Positions 16,381 to 24,844 are shown, counted from the stretch's first letter. The stretch: 34,119 bases of DNA from Gemmatimonadales bacterium (GCA_024278175.1 JAJRTS010000013.1:1-34119); one strand, 5' to 3'. The notes: generated by a model not told the origin, from the letters alone. Made by a program: numbers and translations.

Positions 16381-17300
16381 GGGTAATCTTCTGGGGCAGC
16401 CCGCGGATCGCGGTAGCGCCTCTCGAAACGATATGCGGCTCCTCCCACCGGGTGGCCGCCGTGGTCTGCCAGCCTGACCGCCCGAAAGGGCGCGGGCGCA
16501 AACTCAGCGCCCCGCCGGTTAAAGTGGCCGCCGGGCGCGTGGGGATCCCTGTTCTTCAGCCCGAGCTGCCCCGCGGCGAGGAGTTTCTGTCCCGGCTGCG
16601 CTCGTTCGAACCCGAGATCTCGGTGGTTGTCGCCTACGGCCATATTCTCAGGCCGGAGGTACTGGAACTTCCCCCCCACGGCTCAATCAACCTTCACGCA
16701 TCCATCCTGCCCGCCTGGCGCGGCGCGGCCCCGATTCAGCGCGCAATCGCCGCCGGTGACACCCAGGGTGGCCTGAGTGTGATCCAGATGGACGAGGGCA
16801 TGGACAGCGGTGATATTCTGGCCGTGCACCGGATGTCTATCGGTGAAACGGAAACAGCCGGTGAGCTTGCCGCGCGGATGAGCGAGGCGGGCGGAGCGCT
16901 GCTGGTGGAAACCCTGAACCGGATCGAGCGGGGCGAGATCGAGCCGGTGGCCCAGGATCACTCCCTTGCCACGTTCGCACCGAAGATAAACCGCGAGGAG
17001 GGCCGCGTGGACTGGAGCGCCCCCTGCAAAACAGTCGCCGCTAAAATCCGTGGGTTCGACCCCGCGCCGGGAGCCTGGACCACGCGCAATGGCGAACCGC
17101 TCAAACTGTTTCGTCCCCGGGTTGTTGATAGCAGTGGTGCGCCGGGTGCGGTCTCGCAGGGACCGGACGGCAGCCTGGTGGTCTGTTGTGGCGATGGAGC
17201 CGTGGCGCTGGGCGAACTCCAGGCCCGGGGCAAACGAAGGATGCCCGCCGGGGATTACCTGAGAGGCGCACCCATTACTGATGGTGAAAAGCTGGAGTGA
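16377..17300 (+). CDS. fmt: Methionyl-tRNA formyltransferase
   Basis: This 307-residue enzyme formylates initiator Met-tRNA using 10-formyl-THF. Features are MRVIFWGSPRIAVAPL at the start, QPDRPKGRGRKLSAPPVK, the catalytic N105 and H107 in SINLHASILPAWRGAAPIQ, and D143 in MDEGMDSGDIL. The C-terminal domain has INREEGRVDW and RGFDPAPGAWT. The ATG overlaps the def stop, and the stop overlaps the next gene's GTG as GTGA, so it is part of a tightly coupled run. An in-frame start upstream at 16335 lies inside def and adds no conserved residues. Confidence 0.97.
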   Translation: MRVIFWGSPRIAVAPLETICGSSHRVAAVVCQPDRPKGRGRKLSAPPVKVAAGRVGIPVLQPELPRGEEFLSRLRSFEPEISVVVAYGHILRPEVLELPPHGSINLHASILPAWRGAAPIQRAIAAGDTQGGLSVIQMDEGMDSGDILAVHRMSIGETETAGELAARMSEAGGALLVETLNRIERGEIEPVAQDHSLATFAPKINREEGRVDWSAPCKTVAAKIRGFDPAPGAWTTRNGEPLKLFRPRVVDSSGAPGAVSQGPDGSLVVCCGDGAVALGELQARGKRRMPAGDYLRGAPITDGEKLE

Positions 17301-18040
17301 ATCCTACCGTTACGTCTGGCCGCCGACAGAACACCCCGAACCCAGACCTGAATATGGACGCCGTTAGTCACGACAGCAAAAAAAACTGGCAAAAATTCCC
17401 GGTCCACGCCGTTACCAGCGGTAGCCTGGTAACCTCCCCCGGTTTTTTCGAGAAGGCCGCCGCTGTGGCCTCCAGCGGACTGGCAGCGATCAACCTCAGG
17501 GCCCATGGCCTGGGCGGACGGCAATTGTTTGAGATTGCGCTGAAGCTGCGGGAGATTACCGCCGCCGCCGGGACGCCGCTGATTGTCGCCGGAAGGATCG
17601 ATATCGCAATCGCCGCCGGAGCCGACTCTGTCCAGTTGGGAGCGCATGGAGTACCACTGGAGGCCGCTGTGGAACTCTGCGGCAAGCACGGTAAAAATTT
17701 TGGTTACTCCTGCCATAGTGTTCAGGAAGCTGCCCAGGCCCGGGAAGCCGGGGCCTCTTACGTCTATCTTGGCACGGTATTCTCATCGGTCAGCAAGCCC
17801 GGCGTGTCCCCCTGCGGAGCCGGCCTTCTTGCGAAAACGTGTGAATCTGTCGATATTCCGGTAGTGGCGATCGGCGGAATCGATCCCTCCAACGCGGGTC
17901 GGGTGGCCGGGGCCGGAGCCTCGGGCGCGGCGGCGATAAGCTCGATCTGGAACGCCCCGGACTCCAGGGCGGCGGTACTTGAACTGGCGGAGTTTTTTAA
18001 AGGTTTAACTATAGCGGACAAGTGGAGAGGCAGGCGATGA
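17297..18040 (+). CDS. ThiE/TenI-family protein, probably thiazole tautomerase-like
   Basis: A 247-residue TIM-barrel protein of the thiamine-phosphate synthase/TenI family. The family core is visible in AGADSVQLGAHGVPL, FGYSCHSVQEAAQAREAGASYVYLGTVF and VVAIGGIDPSNAGRVAGAGASG. Two ThiE hallmarks are changed: the INDR-type motif reads VAGR, and the pyrophosphate motif PTxTKP reads SSVSKP. This makes TenI-like thiazole tautomerase at least as likely as thiamine-phosphate synthase. The start is GTG at 17297 overlapping the fmt stop; ATG at 17354 is an alternative, since the first 35 residues are not conserved. The stop overlaps thiS as ATGA, which ties it to thiazole synthesis. I leave the symbol empty. 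Confidence 0.82.
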   Translation: MNPTVTSGRRQNTPNPDLNMDAVSHDSKKNWQKFPVHAVTSGSLVTSPGFFEKAAAVASSGLAAINLRAHGLGGRQLFEIALKLREITAAAGTPLIVAGRIDIAIAAGADSVQLGAHGVPLEAAVELCGKHGKNFGYSCHSVQEAAQAREAGASYVYLGTVFSSVSKPGVSPCGAGLLAKTCESVDIPVVAIGGIDPSNAGRVAGAGASGAAAISSIWNAPDSRAAVLELAEFFKGLTIADKWRGRR

Positions 18041-18240
18041 TCACCATTACGGTCAACGGAGAGTTGCGCCAGGTGCAGAGCGGCGCTACGGTTGCCGACC
18101 TGTTGCGGGAACTGGGTATCGGAGAGCGGCGGGTGGCGGTTGAGTGCAACAGAGAGATTGTCAAAAAAGAACGCTACGGGCAGGCCGGGCTCGGTGACGG
18201 CGACGTGCTGGAGATAATCGAGTTTGTCGGCGGCGGCTGA
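18037..18240 (+). CDS. thiS: Sulfur carrier protein ThiS
   Basis: A 67-residue ubiquitin-fold protein: MITITVNGELRQVQSGATV, ADLLRELGI, RVAVECNREIV, and the C-terminal GDGDVLEIIEFVGGG. The terminal Gly-Gly is adenylated and thiocarboxylated and gives sulfur to the thiazole made by ThiG. The ATG overlaps the preceding gene's stop; a GTG five codons upstream is in frame but less likely. It is separated from thiG by 192 bp that hold a repeat and a likely promoter, so thiG may also be transcribed separately. Confidence 0.93.
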   Translation: MITITVNGELRQVQSGATVADLLRELGIGERRVAVECNREIVKKERYGQAGLGDGDVLEIIEFVGGG

Positions 18241-18339
18241 CAGTGTTGTGTCCCGGAAGTTTGTAAATCAAACTTGTGTCTGCGGGATATCGGATAGCTG
18301 GTTTGATATTGATCATGAAACGTCCGTCCGATAAGAGTT

Positions 18340-18391
18340 GTAGGGGCGGACCCATGTGTCCGCCCGCGGGCGAATACAAGATTCGCCCCTG
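18340..18391 (+). repeat. TAGGGGCG palindromic repeat, double copy D
   Basis: Two hairpins are joined. GGGCGGAC/GTCCGCCC, as in copies A and C, runs directly into GGGCGAAT-ACAAG-ATTCGCCC, which is the reverse complement of the copy B hairpin. It begins GTAGGGGCG and ends CGCCCCTG, so the outer ends are also mirror images. It lies between thiS and thiG. Confidence 0.82.
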
Positions 18392-18398
18392 CTATAAT
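18390..18398 (+). promoter_or_regulatory. Extended -10 promoter before thiG
   Basis: TGCTATAAT fits an extended -10 (TGnTATAAT) and starts at the last bases of repeat copy D, which therefore fills the -35 region. No good -35 hexamer is visible. The start of transcription would be near 18405, and the thiG ATG is at 18433. Confidence 0.45.
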
Positions 18399-18432
18399 TT
18401 CGTAAATCGTATTATTGAGGAAGGGCCTAAAG

Positions 18433-19212
18433 ATGGTGGACGATAAAAAACTTGAAATCGCCGGTCGCAAGTTCCGCAGCCGGCTGCTGGTGGGTACGGG
18501 CAAGTACAAGGACAACCAGGCGATGGTGGCGGCTCACGAGGCCAGCGGAGCCGAGGTGGTTACAGTGGCCGTGCGGCGGGTGGACCTGAGCCGCGGCACG
18601 GAAGAAGCCATGCTCAACTTTATCGACACGGACAAGTATTTCATCCTGCCCAACACCGCCGGCTGCTACTGCGTGGACGATGCCGTGCGCACGGCCCGCC
18701 TTGGCCGCGAGGCAGGGATGAGCGAGTGGGTCAAGCTGGAGGTTATCGGCGATGAGAAAACCCTGCTGCCGGACGTGGTGGGCCTGCTGGAGGCCACCAG
18801 GATTCTGGTGGCCGAGGGGTTCAAGGTGATGCCCTACACCAGCGACGACCTGATTGTCGCCCGCATGCTGGAGGACGCCGGGGCCGTGGCCGTGATGCCG
18901 CTGGCCAGCCCGATCGGCAGCGGGATGGGGATCCTCAACCCGATCAACATCCGTTTTATCAAGGAAGCCGTCAGCGTGCCGGTGATTGTCGATGCCGGGG
19001 TGGGCACGGCCAGTGATGCGGCCGTTGCAATGGAGCTGGGTGTGGACGGCCTGCTGATGAACACCGGGATTGCCGCGGCTGGTGACCCGGTGGCGATGGC
19101 CCGGGCGATGAAGCTGGCGGTGGAAAGCGGTCGGCTGGCGTATCTGGCGGGCCGGATGGAACTCAAGCAGTACGCCTCGGCCAGCAGCCCCACCAGCGGG
19201 ATGATTGAGTAG
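18433..19212 (+). CDS. thiG: Thiazole synthase
   Basis: ThiG forms the thiazole phosphate of thiamine from deoxyxylulose phosphate, dehydroglycine and ThiS thiocarboxylate. The 259-residue protein has [50 protein letters not shown], the catalytic K101 in [52 protein letters not shown] and GLLMNTGIA. The ATG at 18433 is chosen over a TTG six codons upstream, with GGAAGG eight bases before it. The stop is 28 bp before the GH28-like gene, so the two glycosidases may be read from the same message. Confidence 0.96.
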   Translation: MVDDKKLEIAGRKFRSRLLVGTGKYKDNQAMVAAHEASGAEVVTVAVRRVDLSRGTEEAMLNFIDTDKYFILPNTAGCYCVDDAVRTARLGREAGMSEWVKLEVIGDEKTLLPDVVGLLEATRILVAEGFKVMPYTSDDLIVARMLEDAGAVAVMPLASPIGSGMGILNPINIRFIKEAVSVPVIVDAGVGTASDAAVAMELGVDGLLMNTGIAAAGDPVAMARAMKLAVESGRLAYLAGRMELKQYASASSPTSGMIE

Positions 19213-19240
19213 CTCTTTCCACGCTCTCAAGGAGCAAGTG

Positions 19241-20872
19241 ATGAGGCAGGTTCTGTCCGGTATCATCCTGGTTCTGTTTTATGGTTGCCTGGTGCCATTC
19301 CCGGCTTGCGGAAATCCCCGAACCGAAGTTTTCAACATCGGCGACTACGGGGCGACCGGGAGCGGGAAACAACTCGATACGCAGGCAATCCAACGAGCCG
19401 TGGATGAAGCCGGCCGCAGGGGTGGTGGAGTGGTATATTTCCCGCCGGGAACGTATTTGAGCGGCACAATTTTCTTGAAAGATAATGTTACTCTGCATCT
19501 CGAATCCGGCGCAACGCTGCTGGCAAGTACACGGCGAGACGATTACCCCGAACTCGCTCCGGATTTTCGATCATTCACCGACCAGACTTTGCAGATCAGT
19601 CTGATTTATGGCGAAAACCTGCGGAATGTCAGTATTACCGGCGGGGGAGTGATCGATGGGCAGGGAGCCGCATACCCGGAAGAAAGATACGAGGAACGCC
19701 CTTATCTGCTGAAGTTCGTCTCCTGCCGCAACGTGCTTGTTTCCGGCCTTACGTTGCGGAATGCTCCCACATGGGTCCAGCATTATCTGGCGTGTGATTT
19801 CCTCACCATCCGCGGCCTGCGTGTTATCAGCCAGGTAAACTGGAACAACGATATGATGGATATTGATGGTTGCAGCAATGTCCATATCTCTGATTGCTAC
19901 GGGGATACCGGGGATGATGCGATCACTCTTAAAAGCACGTCAGGGCGGATTTGTGAGAATGTGACAATCACCAATTGCATTTTGTACTGCAGCAGCCACG
20001 CAATCAAGTTCGGTACGGAATCAAACGGCGGATTCAAAAATATAACTGTCTCGAATATCGTAATAAGCTCGGCGCGGGAGAAGGAAGATTTTCACGGCAG
20101 GAAGCGTGGTAAGTCCGGGATATCACTGCTGATGGTCGATGGCGGCACTCTGGAGAATGTCGTGATATCCAACATCACCATCAGCGGTGTAATGGTGCCC
20201 CTGTTTCTGCGGCTGGGCAACCGGGCGCGTCCCTACATGGAAGGGGTGCCGAAGCCGGGTATGGGTGCGTTCCGCAATGTGACAATCAGCAATATAATCG
20301 CCACCGATGTACTTGGGTACGGCTGCGCTATTACAGGAATTCCCTCGTATCCGATTGAAAATGTTACGCTGAGCAATCTCAATTTTACGTTTCCCGGTGG
20401 TGGGACTGAGGAGAATGCGCGCGCGGAAGTCCCCGAGCTGGAAGGGGACTACCCGGTGGCAATGATGTTCGGCAACCTGCCAGCCTGGGGTTTTTACAGC
20501 AGGCATGTGGATGGCTTGAGATTTACAAACGTGGTCCTGTCGGTGGCTGGCGCGGACTTGCGCCCGGCAATGCTGTTCGACGATGTCCGCGGTCTTGACC
20601 TGGATGGGATAATCGAGAACAGGGCCGAACCGTCCGACACGCCGATGCTGGTGTTGAAAGACGTCCGGAATGCGTTTATCCGTGGATGCCGTCCGGATCG
20701 GGAAACAGGTAAATTCATGCGGATTGATGGTTCCTCCGGCAGTATTGCTGCATCCGGAAATGATCTGAGATGGGTCAAGGATAAATTCGTTTTTGGCGAG
20801 GGAGTCGATCATTCGGTGCTTATTCGAGCAGCTAACGTCGAAAATCCTCTTTCATCTCCAGAGGGATTATGA
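19241..20872 (+). CDS. GH28-like right-handed beta-helix glycoside hydrolase
   Basis: A 543-residue exported protein with a signal peptide (LSGIILVLFYGCLVPFPACG). After FNIGDYGATGSGKQLDTQAIQ and GGGVVYFPPGTYLSGTIFLK, typical for GH28/pectinase-fold enzymes, come many helix turns of the NVTITNC kind. The active-site region has NNDMMDIDGC (202-211) and GDTGDDAITLKS (D225, D226). The usual GHG is reduced to SHA (H253), and the RIK motif is not evident, so activity may differ from polygalacturonase. AAGGAG lies six bases before the ATG. Its stop overlaps the GH20 start as ATGA. By eye the gene is richer in A/T and in AAT/ATT codons than thiG, which hints at transfer; no composition was computed. 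Confidence 0.82.
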   Translation: MRQVLSGIILVLFYGCLVPFPACGNPRTEVFNIGDYGATGSGKQLDTQAIQRAVDEAGRRGGGVVYFPPGTYLSGTIFLKDNVTLHLESGATLLASTRRDDYPELAPDFRSFTDQTLQISLIYGENLRNVSITGGGVIDGQGAAYPEERYEERPYLLKFVSCRNVLVSGLTLRNAPTWVQHYLACDFLTIRGLRVISQVNWNNDMMDIDGCSNVHISDCYGDTGDDAITLKSTSGRICENVTITNCILYCSSHAIKFGTESNGGFKNITVSNIVISSAREKEDFHGRKRGKSGISLLMVDGGTLENVVISNITISGVMVPLFLRLGNRARPYMEGVPKPGMGAFRNVTISNIIATDVLGYGCAITGIPSYPIENVTLSNLNFTFPGGGTEENARAEVPELEGDYPVAMMFGNLPAWGFYSRHVDGLRFTNVVLSVAGADLRPAMLFDDVRGLDLDGIIENRAEPSDTPMLVLKDVRNAFIRGCRPDRETGKFMRIDGSSGSIAASGNDLRWVKDKFVFGEGVDHSVLIRAANVENPLSSPEGL

Positions 20873-22983
20873 GAAAAATAATACTTGGAATCGGAGCAAT
20901 TGCGCTTGTGCTGGCTGCTAACGCCAGAGCCGAAAAATCAGCCCTGTGGGAGCAGGGTATTTCGCTGATCCCGTACCCGCGGAGCGTGGAAGTTTCCGCC
21001 GACAGCCTGGAGCTGGGCCGCAGGCTGAGCGTGGTGCTCAAGGGTGCCGCCACCGCGGCGGACAGGTTCGCGGCCGCTGACCTGGTGAGCCGTCTGGTGA
21101 GCGAGTACGGTATCCGCACTCAACTGGGGGACAACGAACGCCCCGGCGCTATCGTGCTTGAACGGCTCGAGGGCGGAAAAGCGGAGGATCAGGCCTATGA
21201 GCTTACTGTAGACGCGAGCGGTGTAAGTATCCGCTCCAGCGGCGGGGCGGGGCTGTTCTACGGCACCCGCACCCTGCTGCAATTGCTCAAGCACCACGGC
21301 GATAAGCTGTATCTCAACCATCTTAAAATATCCGACAAACCGGATATTCCCCAACGCGCCGCCCATTACGATACCAAGCATCACCAGGACAAATACGAGT
21401 ACGTGCAGAGTTTTATCCGCGATCTGGCCGACTACAAAATCAACGTTCTGCTCTGGGAGTGGGATGACAAGTTCGAGTATCCCAGCCACCCGGAGATCGG
21501 TGCGCCGGGCGCGTTCACGAAAAAAGAGATGCAGGCGCTCACGGCCTACGCCCGCAAGTACCACGTGCAGATCGTACCGCTGGTGCAGGGATTGGGGCAC
21601 GTGAGTTTCATTCTCAAGTGGCCCCAGTTCGCCCATTTGCGCGAGATTCCTGCATCCAACTGGGAGTTCTGCCCGCTCAAGGACGGTAGCTACGAACTGC
21701 TGTTCGACCTGTGGAAAGACGCGGCGGAGGCCACTCCCGGCTCGAAATATCTCCATATCGGCTGCGATGAAACCTACGAGCTGGGCCTGTGCGAGCAGTG
21801 CCGGGCCGCGATGGACAAGCTGGGCAAGGACGGCCTGTTCCAGAAATTTATCGACCGTTGCAGCGAATACGTGCTGAAAATGGGCCGCACCCCGATCAGT
21901 TGGGCCGGTGGATACAGGCCAGAGCTCGGTTTGCAGCCGCCAAAGGGGCATCTGGTCGGCGGGCGCACTATCGAGAGAGATCGGGCGGCTGTGGCGGCGG
22001 GTTACGACGTCTACGTCTACGATCCGAACCCGGGGATCGAGCATCTGTTTCTGCCCTATTTTTACAGCGAAAGCCCCTACTACAAGGGCGGTTCACTGGC
22101 GCGGTCCTATAAACCGGTGTCCGCGGCCGCCAGGTCAGGTATTTACACAATGATGATCAATACCTCGTGGGACGACAGCGGGCTGCACAACCAGGTCTGG
22201 ATGATGAGCTGGATCAACAGCGCCGAGTGGTCGTGGAGTGGGGCGGAGCCGGGCCTGGAAGAGTTTATCGACAAGTTTTTTGTCAGCTATTACGGTACCG
22301 GAGCCGGGGATATGCGCCGGTTGTGGATGTTCCTGACAAAGGGCTCTTATTACTATATGGACACGTTTGAGCGCAAGGTGTGGCACTGGGGCGATATCGG
22401 CAAGACTCACCTGCCAGATCTGCCCCGCGGCGATGCTATCGAGTACGACCCGTTCTGGACGCGTGAATACGCTGATATTACCGCACGCTCACGCCACGAG
22501 TACGGCCAGATGCAGAAAGCGATCGCGACCTGCAAGGCCAACCTGGTGCAGGCCAATGTGCGCCACGCCGACGATTTCGAGGTGTTCCTCTCGATCGCCG
22601 AGCTGATCGCCCATACCGCAAAAGTGTATATCGACCTGGCGTCGCTGGAGGGCGCAATCACCGGGGCGCACCGGGCGCGCTTTGTCAGCCACGAACAGGC
22701 GTATGTCGGGCTGGAGAAGGCTCAGCGGATAGTAGAGCGCAGCCTGGCCGGGCGCGAACGGGTGTATAACGACCTGGTGGCTGTCTGGGAGAAAACCCGC
22801 CTGCCCAAGGGGATGGACACGCCGGAGAAGAAATTTTTCTTCCGGCAGGACCGGGCGCGCCACTATGCGTTCCGCACGGCCGACATGAGCTACTTGATCT
22901 GCGACGAGCAGATGCTGGGCCTGGAGCAGTATCTTGCCAGGCTGAAAGAGTATACCGACTGGTACAGGGAAACGTATTTGTAG
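20869..22983 (+). CDS. Secreted GH20-family beta-N-acetylhexosaminidase-like protein
   Basis: A 704-residue product with a signal peptide (1-22). Residues 30-140 form the GH20 N-terminal domain (ISLIPYPRSVEV, FYGTRTLLQLL). The catalytic barrel holds DLADYKINVLLWEWDDKFEYP, VPLVQGLGHVSFILKWP and the acid pair D300-E301 in YLHIGCDETYELG, equivalent to the HxGGDE motif. A long alpha-helical C-terminal region of about 200 residues follows. GH20 enzymes release terminal GlcNAc or GalNAc from glycans by substrate-assisted catalysis. The start overlaps the GH28-like gene by ATGA. Released GlcNAc could feed the NagA-like enzyme, although that gene lies about 19 kb away. Confidence 0.88.
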   Translation: MRKIILGIGAIALVLAANARAEKSALWEQGISLIPYPRSVEVSADSLELGRRLSVVLKGAATAADRFAAADLVSRLVSEYGIRTQLGDNERPGAIVLERLEGGKAEDQAYELTVDASGVSIRSSGGAGLFYGTRTLLQLLKHHGDKLYLNHLKISDKPDIPQRAAHYDTKHHQDKYEYVQSFIRDLADYKINVLLWEWDDKFEYPSHPEIGAPGAFTKKEMQALTAYARKYHVQIVPLVQGLGHVSFILKWPQFAHLREIPASNWEFCPLKDGSYELLFDLWKDAAEATPGSKYLHIGCDETYELGLCEQCRAAMDKLGKDGLFQKFIDRCSEYVLKMGRTPISWAGGYRPELGLQPPKGHLVGGRTIERDRAAVAAGYDVYVYDPNPGIEHLFLPYFYSESPYYKGGSLARSYKPVSAAARSGIYTMMINTSWDDSGLHNQVWMMSWINSAEWSWSGAEPGLEEFIDKFFVSYYGTGAGDMRRLWMFLTKGSYYYMDTFERKVWHWGDIGKTHLPDLPRGDAIEYDPFWTREYADITARSRHEYGQMQKAIATCKANLVQANVRHADDFEVFLSIAELIAHTAKVYIDLASLEGAITGAHRARFVSHEQAYVGLEKAQRIVERSLAGRERVYNDLVAVWEKTRLPKGMDTPEKKFFFRQDRARHYAFRTADMSYLICDEQMLGLEQYLARLKEYTDWYRETYL

Positions 22984-23294
22984 AGCGGTTTCATAACCTT
23001 AAGACAAGACAACCCCCGCCTGCTGCGCAGGCACCCCCTTTGCTAAGGGGGAATTGTCCGTTCTCAGGTTTTTTCGCACGGTGGATGGGGTTATGCGGTT
23101 TAAGTCGCTTAGAAAAGCAACTATGTTGCTTAGTGGGGAGAAAAAAAGAAGCCTCACTGTTGGTCAAGGTTAACGGTAGTTAAGTTTGAAGCTGCCAAAG
23201 ACCTTTAACCAGCAGGGGGAGACAGGGGGTTGTGTTTTAAAGGGTTACCCGACAAAGGGTAAAAGTAAAGACAATCTCCAGTTATGAAACAGCT
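22984..23294. mobile_element. MITE-like element M3 after the GH20 gene
   Basis: The left end AGCGGTTTCATAACC (22984-22998) and the right end read in reverse AGCTGTTTCATAACT (23280-23294) match at 13 of 15 bases. A second, inner inverted pair is ACAACCCCC (about 23009-23017) against GGGGGTTGT (about 23225-23233). The hairpin CCCCCTT-TGCT-AAGGGGG (from 23034) lies inside. No gene is visible. It starts right at the GH20 stop codon. Confidence 0.55.
23008..23060 (-). repeat. Dispersed hairpin repeat, second copy
   Basis: Read on the minus strand it has ATTCCCCCTTAGCAAAGGGG, then GTGCCTGCGCAGCAGGCGGG and GTTGT, the same order of elements as 13989-14035. It lies inside element M3. Confidence 0.5.
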
Positions 23295-23324
23295 TCCAGT
23301 TTTTCCGTAACCCAGTGTCAGAAC

Positions 23325-23371
23325 AATGGGCCCCGTTCCAACCCGGTGTTGGTACGAGGCCCGTTTTTTAT
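23325..23371 (+). terminator. Intrinsic terminator downstream of the GH20 gene
   Basis: A long hairpin: GGGCC/GGCCC, CGT/ACG and CCAAC/GTTGG pair in register, with single mismatches between them and the loop CCGGT. GTTTTTTATT follows. It stands about 340 bp after the GH20 stop, beyond element M3. Confidence 0.7.
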
Positions 23372-23419
23372 TCCCGGAGATGGGTGTTCAAACCCGCCCG
23401 TGCATTGTTTGCAAAAAAC

Positions 23420-24799
23420 TCAGTTCTCCAGAGCCGGCAGCTTGATATCGGCCCGCCGCTCACGAATAAAGCGCAGCCGCATATCTCCCAGCCACTGGTT
23501 GGGGAAAGTGGCGTTCAGGTCCAGGTCGGTCCAGATCACGCTTGGCTCTTCCGTGGCCTCGGCCAGCAGTTCGCCCCAGTGGCCGTAGATCGCGGTGGGC
23601 AGGTCGCTGTAGGCCGAGGTGACCAGGAAAGTCTGGTTCTCGATCGCCCGGGCCTTGGCCAGCGTGGCGTTGCCGCCCCAGATCGGGCAGAAGATAATTT
23701 CGGCCCCCTGCACGGCCAGCGCGCGGGCGGGGTCCACATACTGCATGTCCCAGCAGATCATCATCCCGATCCGGCCGAAATCCGTGTCGAACACCGGGTA
23801 GGCGTTGCCGGGCGTAACGCCGGCCTCGATCTCCTCGCGCGGCAGATGGACCTTGCGGTACTTGCCCGTCACCCGTCCCTCGCGGTCGATCAGCACGGCG
23901 GTGTTGTAGATCGCCGGGCCATCCAATTCGCCCAGCGCCCCGATAATATACATCCCGTACTTTCTGGCCACCTCGCCCAGCATCGCAGTGGCGGGACCGG
24001 GGATCGGCTCGGCCACCTGGCTGTAGCTTCTGCCTTCGCTCACACCGGCCATGTTGATCCCCTCGCCGATACAGACAATGTCGGCTCCGTTACGGCCGGC
24101 CTGCTCCAGATAGGGGATGTAGGCGGCCACGCTGGCCCGGCTGTCACCCACGCTGTGCGGCTGGAAGTTGACAGTGGCCACTCTCACCTTGCGCTCAGCG
24201 GGCGGCGGCACCTCGGAAAGTGATATCTTGTCCCACCAGACAGCGCCCTGCGGAGCAAAGCTCAGGTAAAGTTCCAGCTCCACCGCCGCAGCGTTATCCG
24301 GAGCGCGGAAAACGCCGGAGTTGCAGTTCCAGCCGCCTTCGCTGATTGTTTCCGGTACGTACTCCGGTTGCCCCGCCCGTCCGCCGTCGCCGCGAACCCA
24401 GTCCAGGCGGCTGAACACCTGCTGGCGGGGGAAGGGGACCGCGCGCGCCGTGTACCAGGCCTCGAACCGGTAGTATTTGCCCGGCTCTATGCCCTCGACC
24501 ACGCGCACCCAGCAGCCGTGGGCGGAGCTGTTGCTCGCCCCGCCGATTCTCAGGCTGCCGCCGTCGCCGATGCTGGGCAGCTCGGCGGTGGTAAACTCCG
24601 GCCTGGTTTGCTCTCGCTGGCTCCAGGCCGACCAGCCGTCCACTTGCTCCGGCGTCTGGCCCGGCTCGAAACTGCTTGCTGAAAACAGCAGCCTGGCCTG
24701 CGCTTGATCCTGCGCCCGGGCGGAGCCGCGCTCAACAGTCGCGATTGCCAGTAATATCAGCGCAGCCAGCAGGGCGAGACGCCAACCCGGATTCCGCAT
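23420..24799 (-). CDS. Secreted carbon-nitrogen hydrolase (nitrilase fold) with N-terminal beta domain
   Basis: A 459-residue protein with a signal peptide (LALLAALILLAIA, cut near residue 29). Residues about 36-198 form a jelly-roll-like domain (EPGKYYRFEAWYTAR, AAVELELYLSFAPQGAVWWDKISL) of the kind that binds carbohydrate. Residues about 205-455 are a nitrilase-superfamily domain with the full triad: E246 in CIGEGIN, K316 in YRKVHLP and C349 in MMICWDMQ. Such enzymes hydrolyse amides or nitriles, or condense amides; export is unusual because most members are cytoplasmic. GGAGG lies a few bases before the ATG at 24799. The substrate is unknown; an N-acylated or amidated glycan is only a guess from the first domain. 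Confidence 0.88.
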   Translation of the reverse strand: MRNPGWRLALLAALILLAIATVERGSARAQDQAQARLLFSASSFEPGQTPEQVDGWSAWSQREQTRPEFTTAELPSIGDGGSLRIGGASNSSAHGCWVRVVEGIEPGKYYRFEAWYTARAVPFPRQQVFSRLDWVRGDGGRAGQPEYVPETISEGGWNCNSGVFRAPDNAAAVELELYLSFAPQGAVWWDKISLSEVPPPAERKVRVATVNFQPHSVGDSRASVAAYIPYLEQAGRNGADIVCIGEGINMAGVSEGRSYSQVAEPIPGPATAMLGEVARKYGMYIIGALGELDGPAIYNTAVLIDREGRVTGKYRKVHLPREEIEAGVTPGNAYPVFDTDFGRIGMMICWDMQYVDPARALAVQGAEIIFCPIWGGNATLAKARAIENQTFLVTSAYSDLPTAIYGHWGELLAEATEEPSVIWTDLDLNATFPNQWLGDMRLRFIRERRADIKLPALEN

Positions 24800-24844
24800 T
24801 TTATTCCTCCATCCTGTGCTCAGGGATAGCTATCAGAGAGTGTT

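Noticed and set aside
18241-18432. TPP riboswitch before thiG
   Set aside because: The conserved CUGAGA and ACCUGAU-type segments are absent; the region is filled by the palindromic repeat.
23328-23400. tRNA-like look (GTGTTCAAACCC) after the GH20 gene
   Set aside because: No acceptor stem, D-arm or anticodon arm could be built around it; the preceding hairpin with T-run is better read as a terminator.
23315-24223. 302-codon plus-strand frame opposite the nitrilase-fold gene
   Set aside because: It starts within the terminator hairpin and lies antisense to the catalytic domain with an intact triad.
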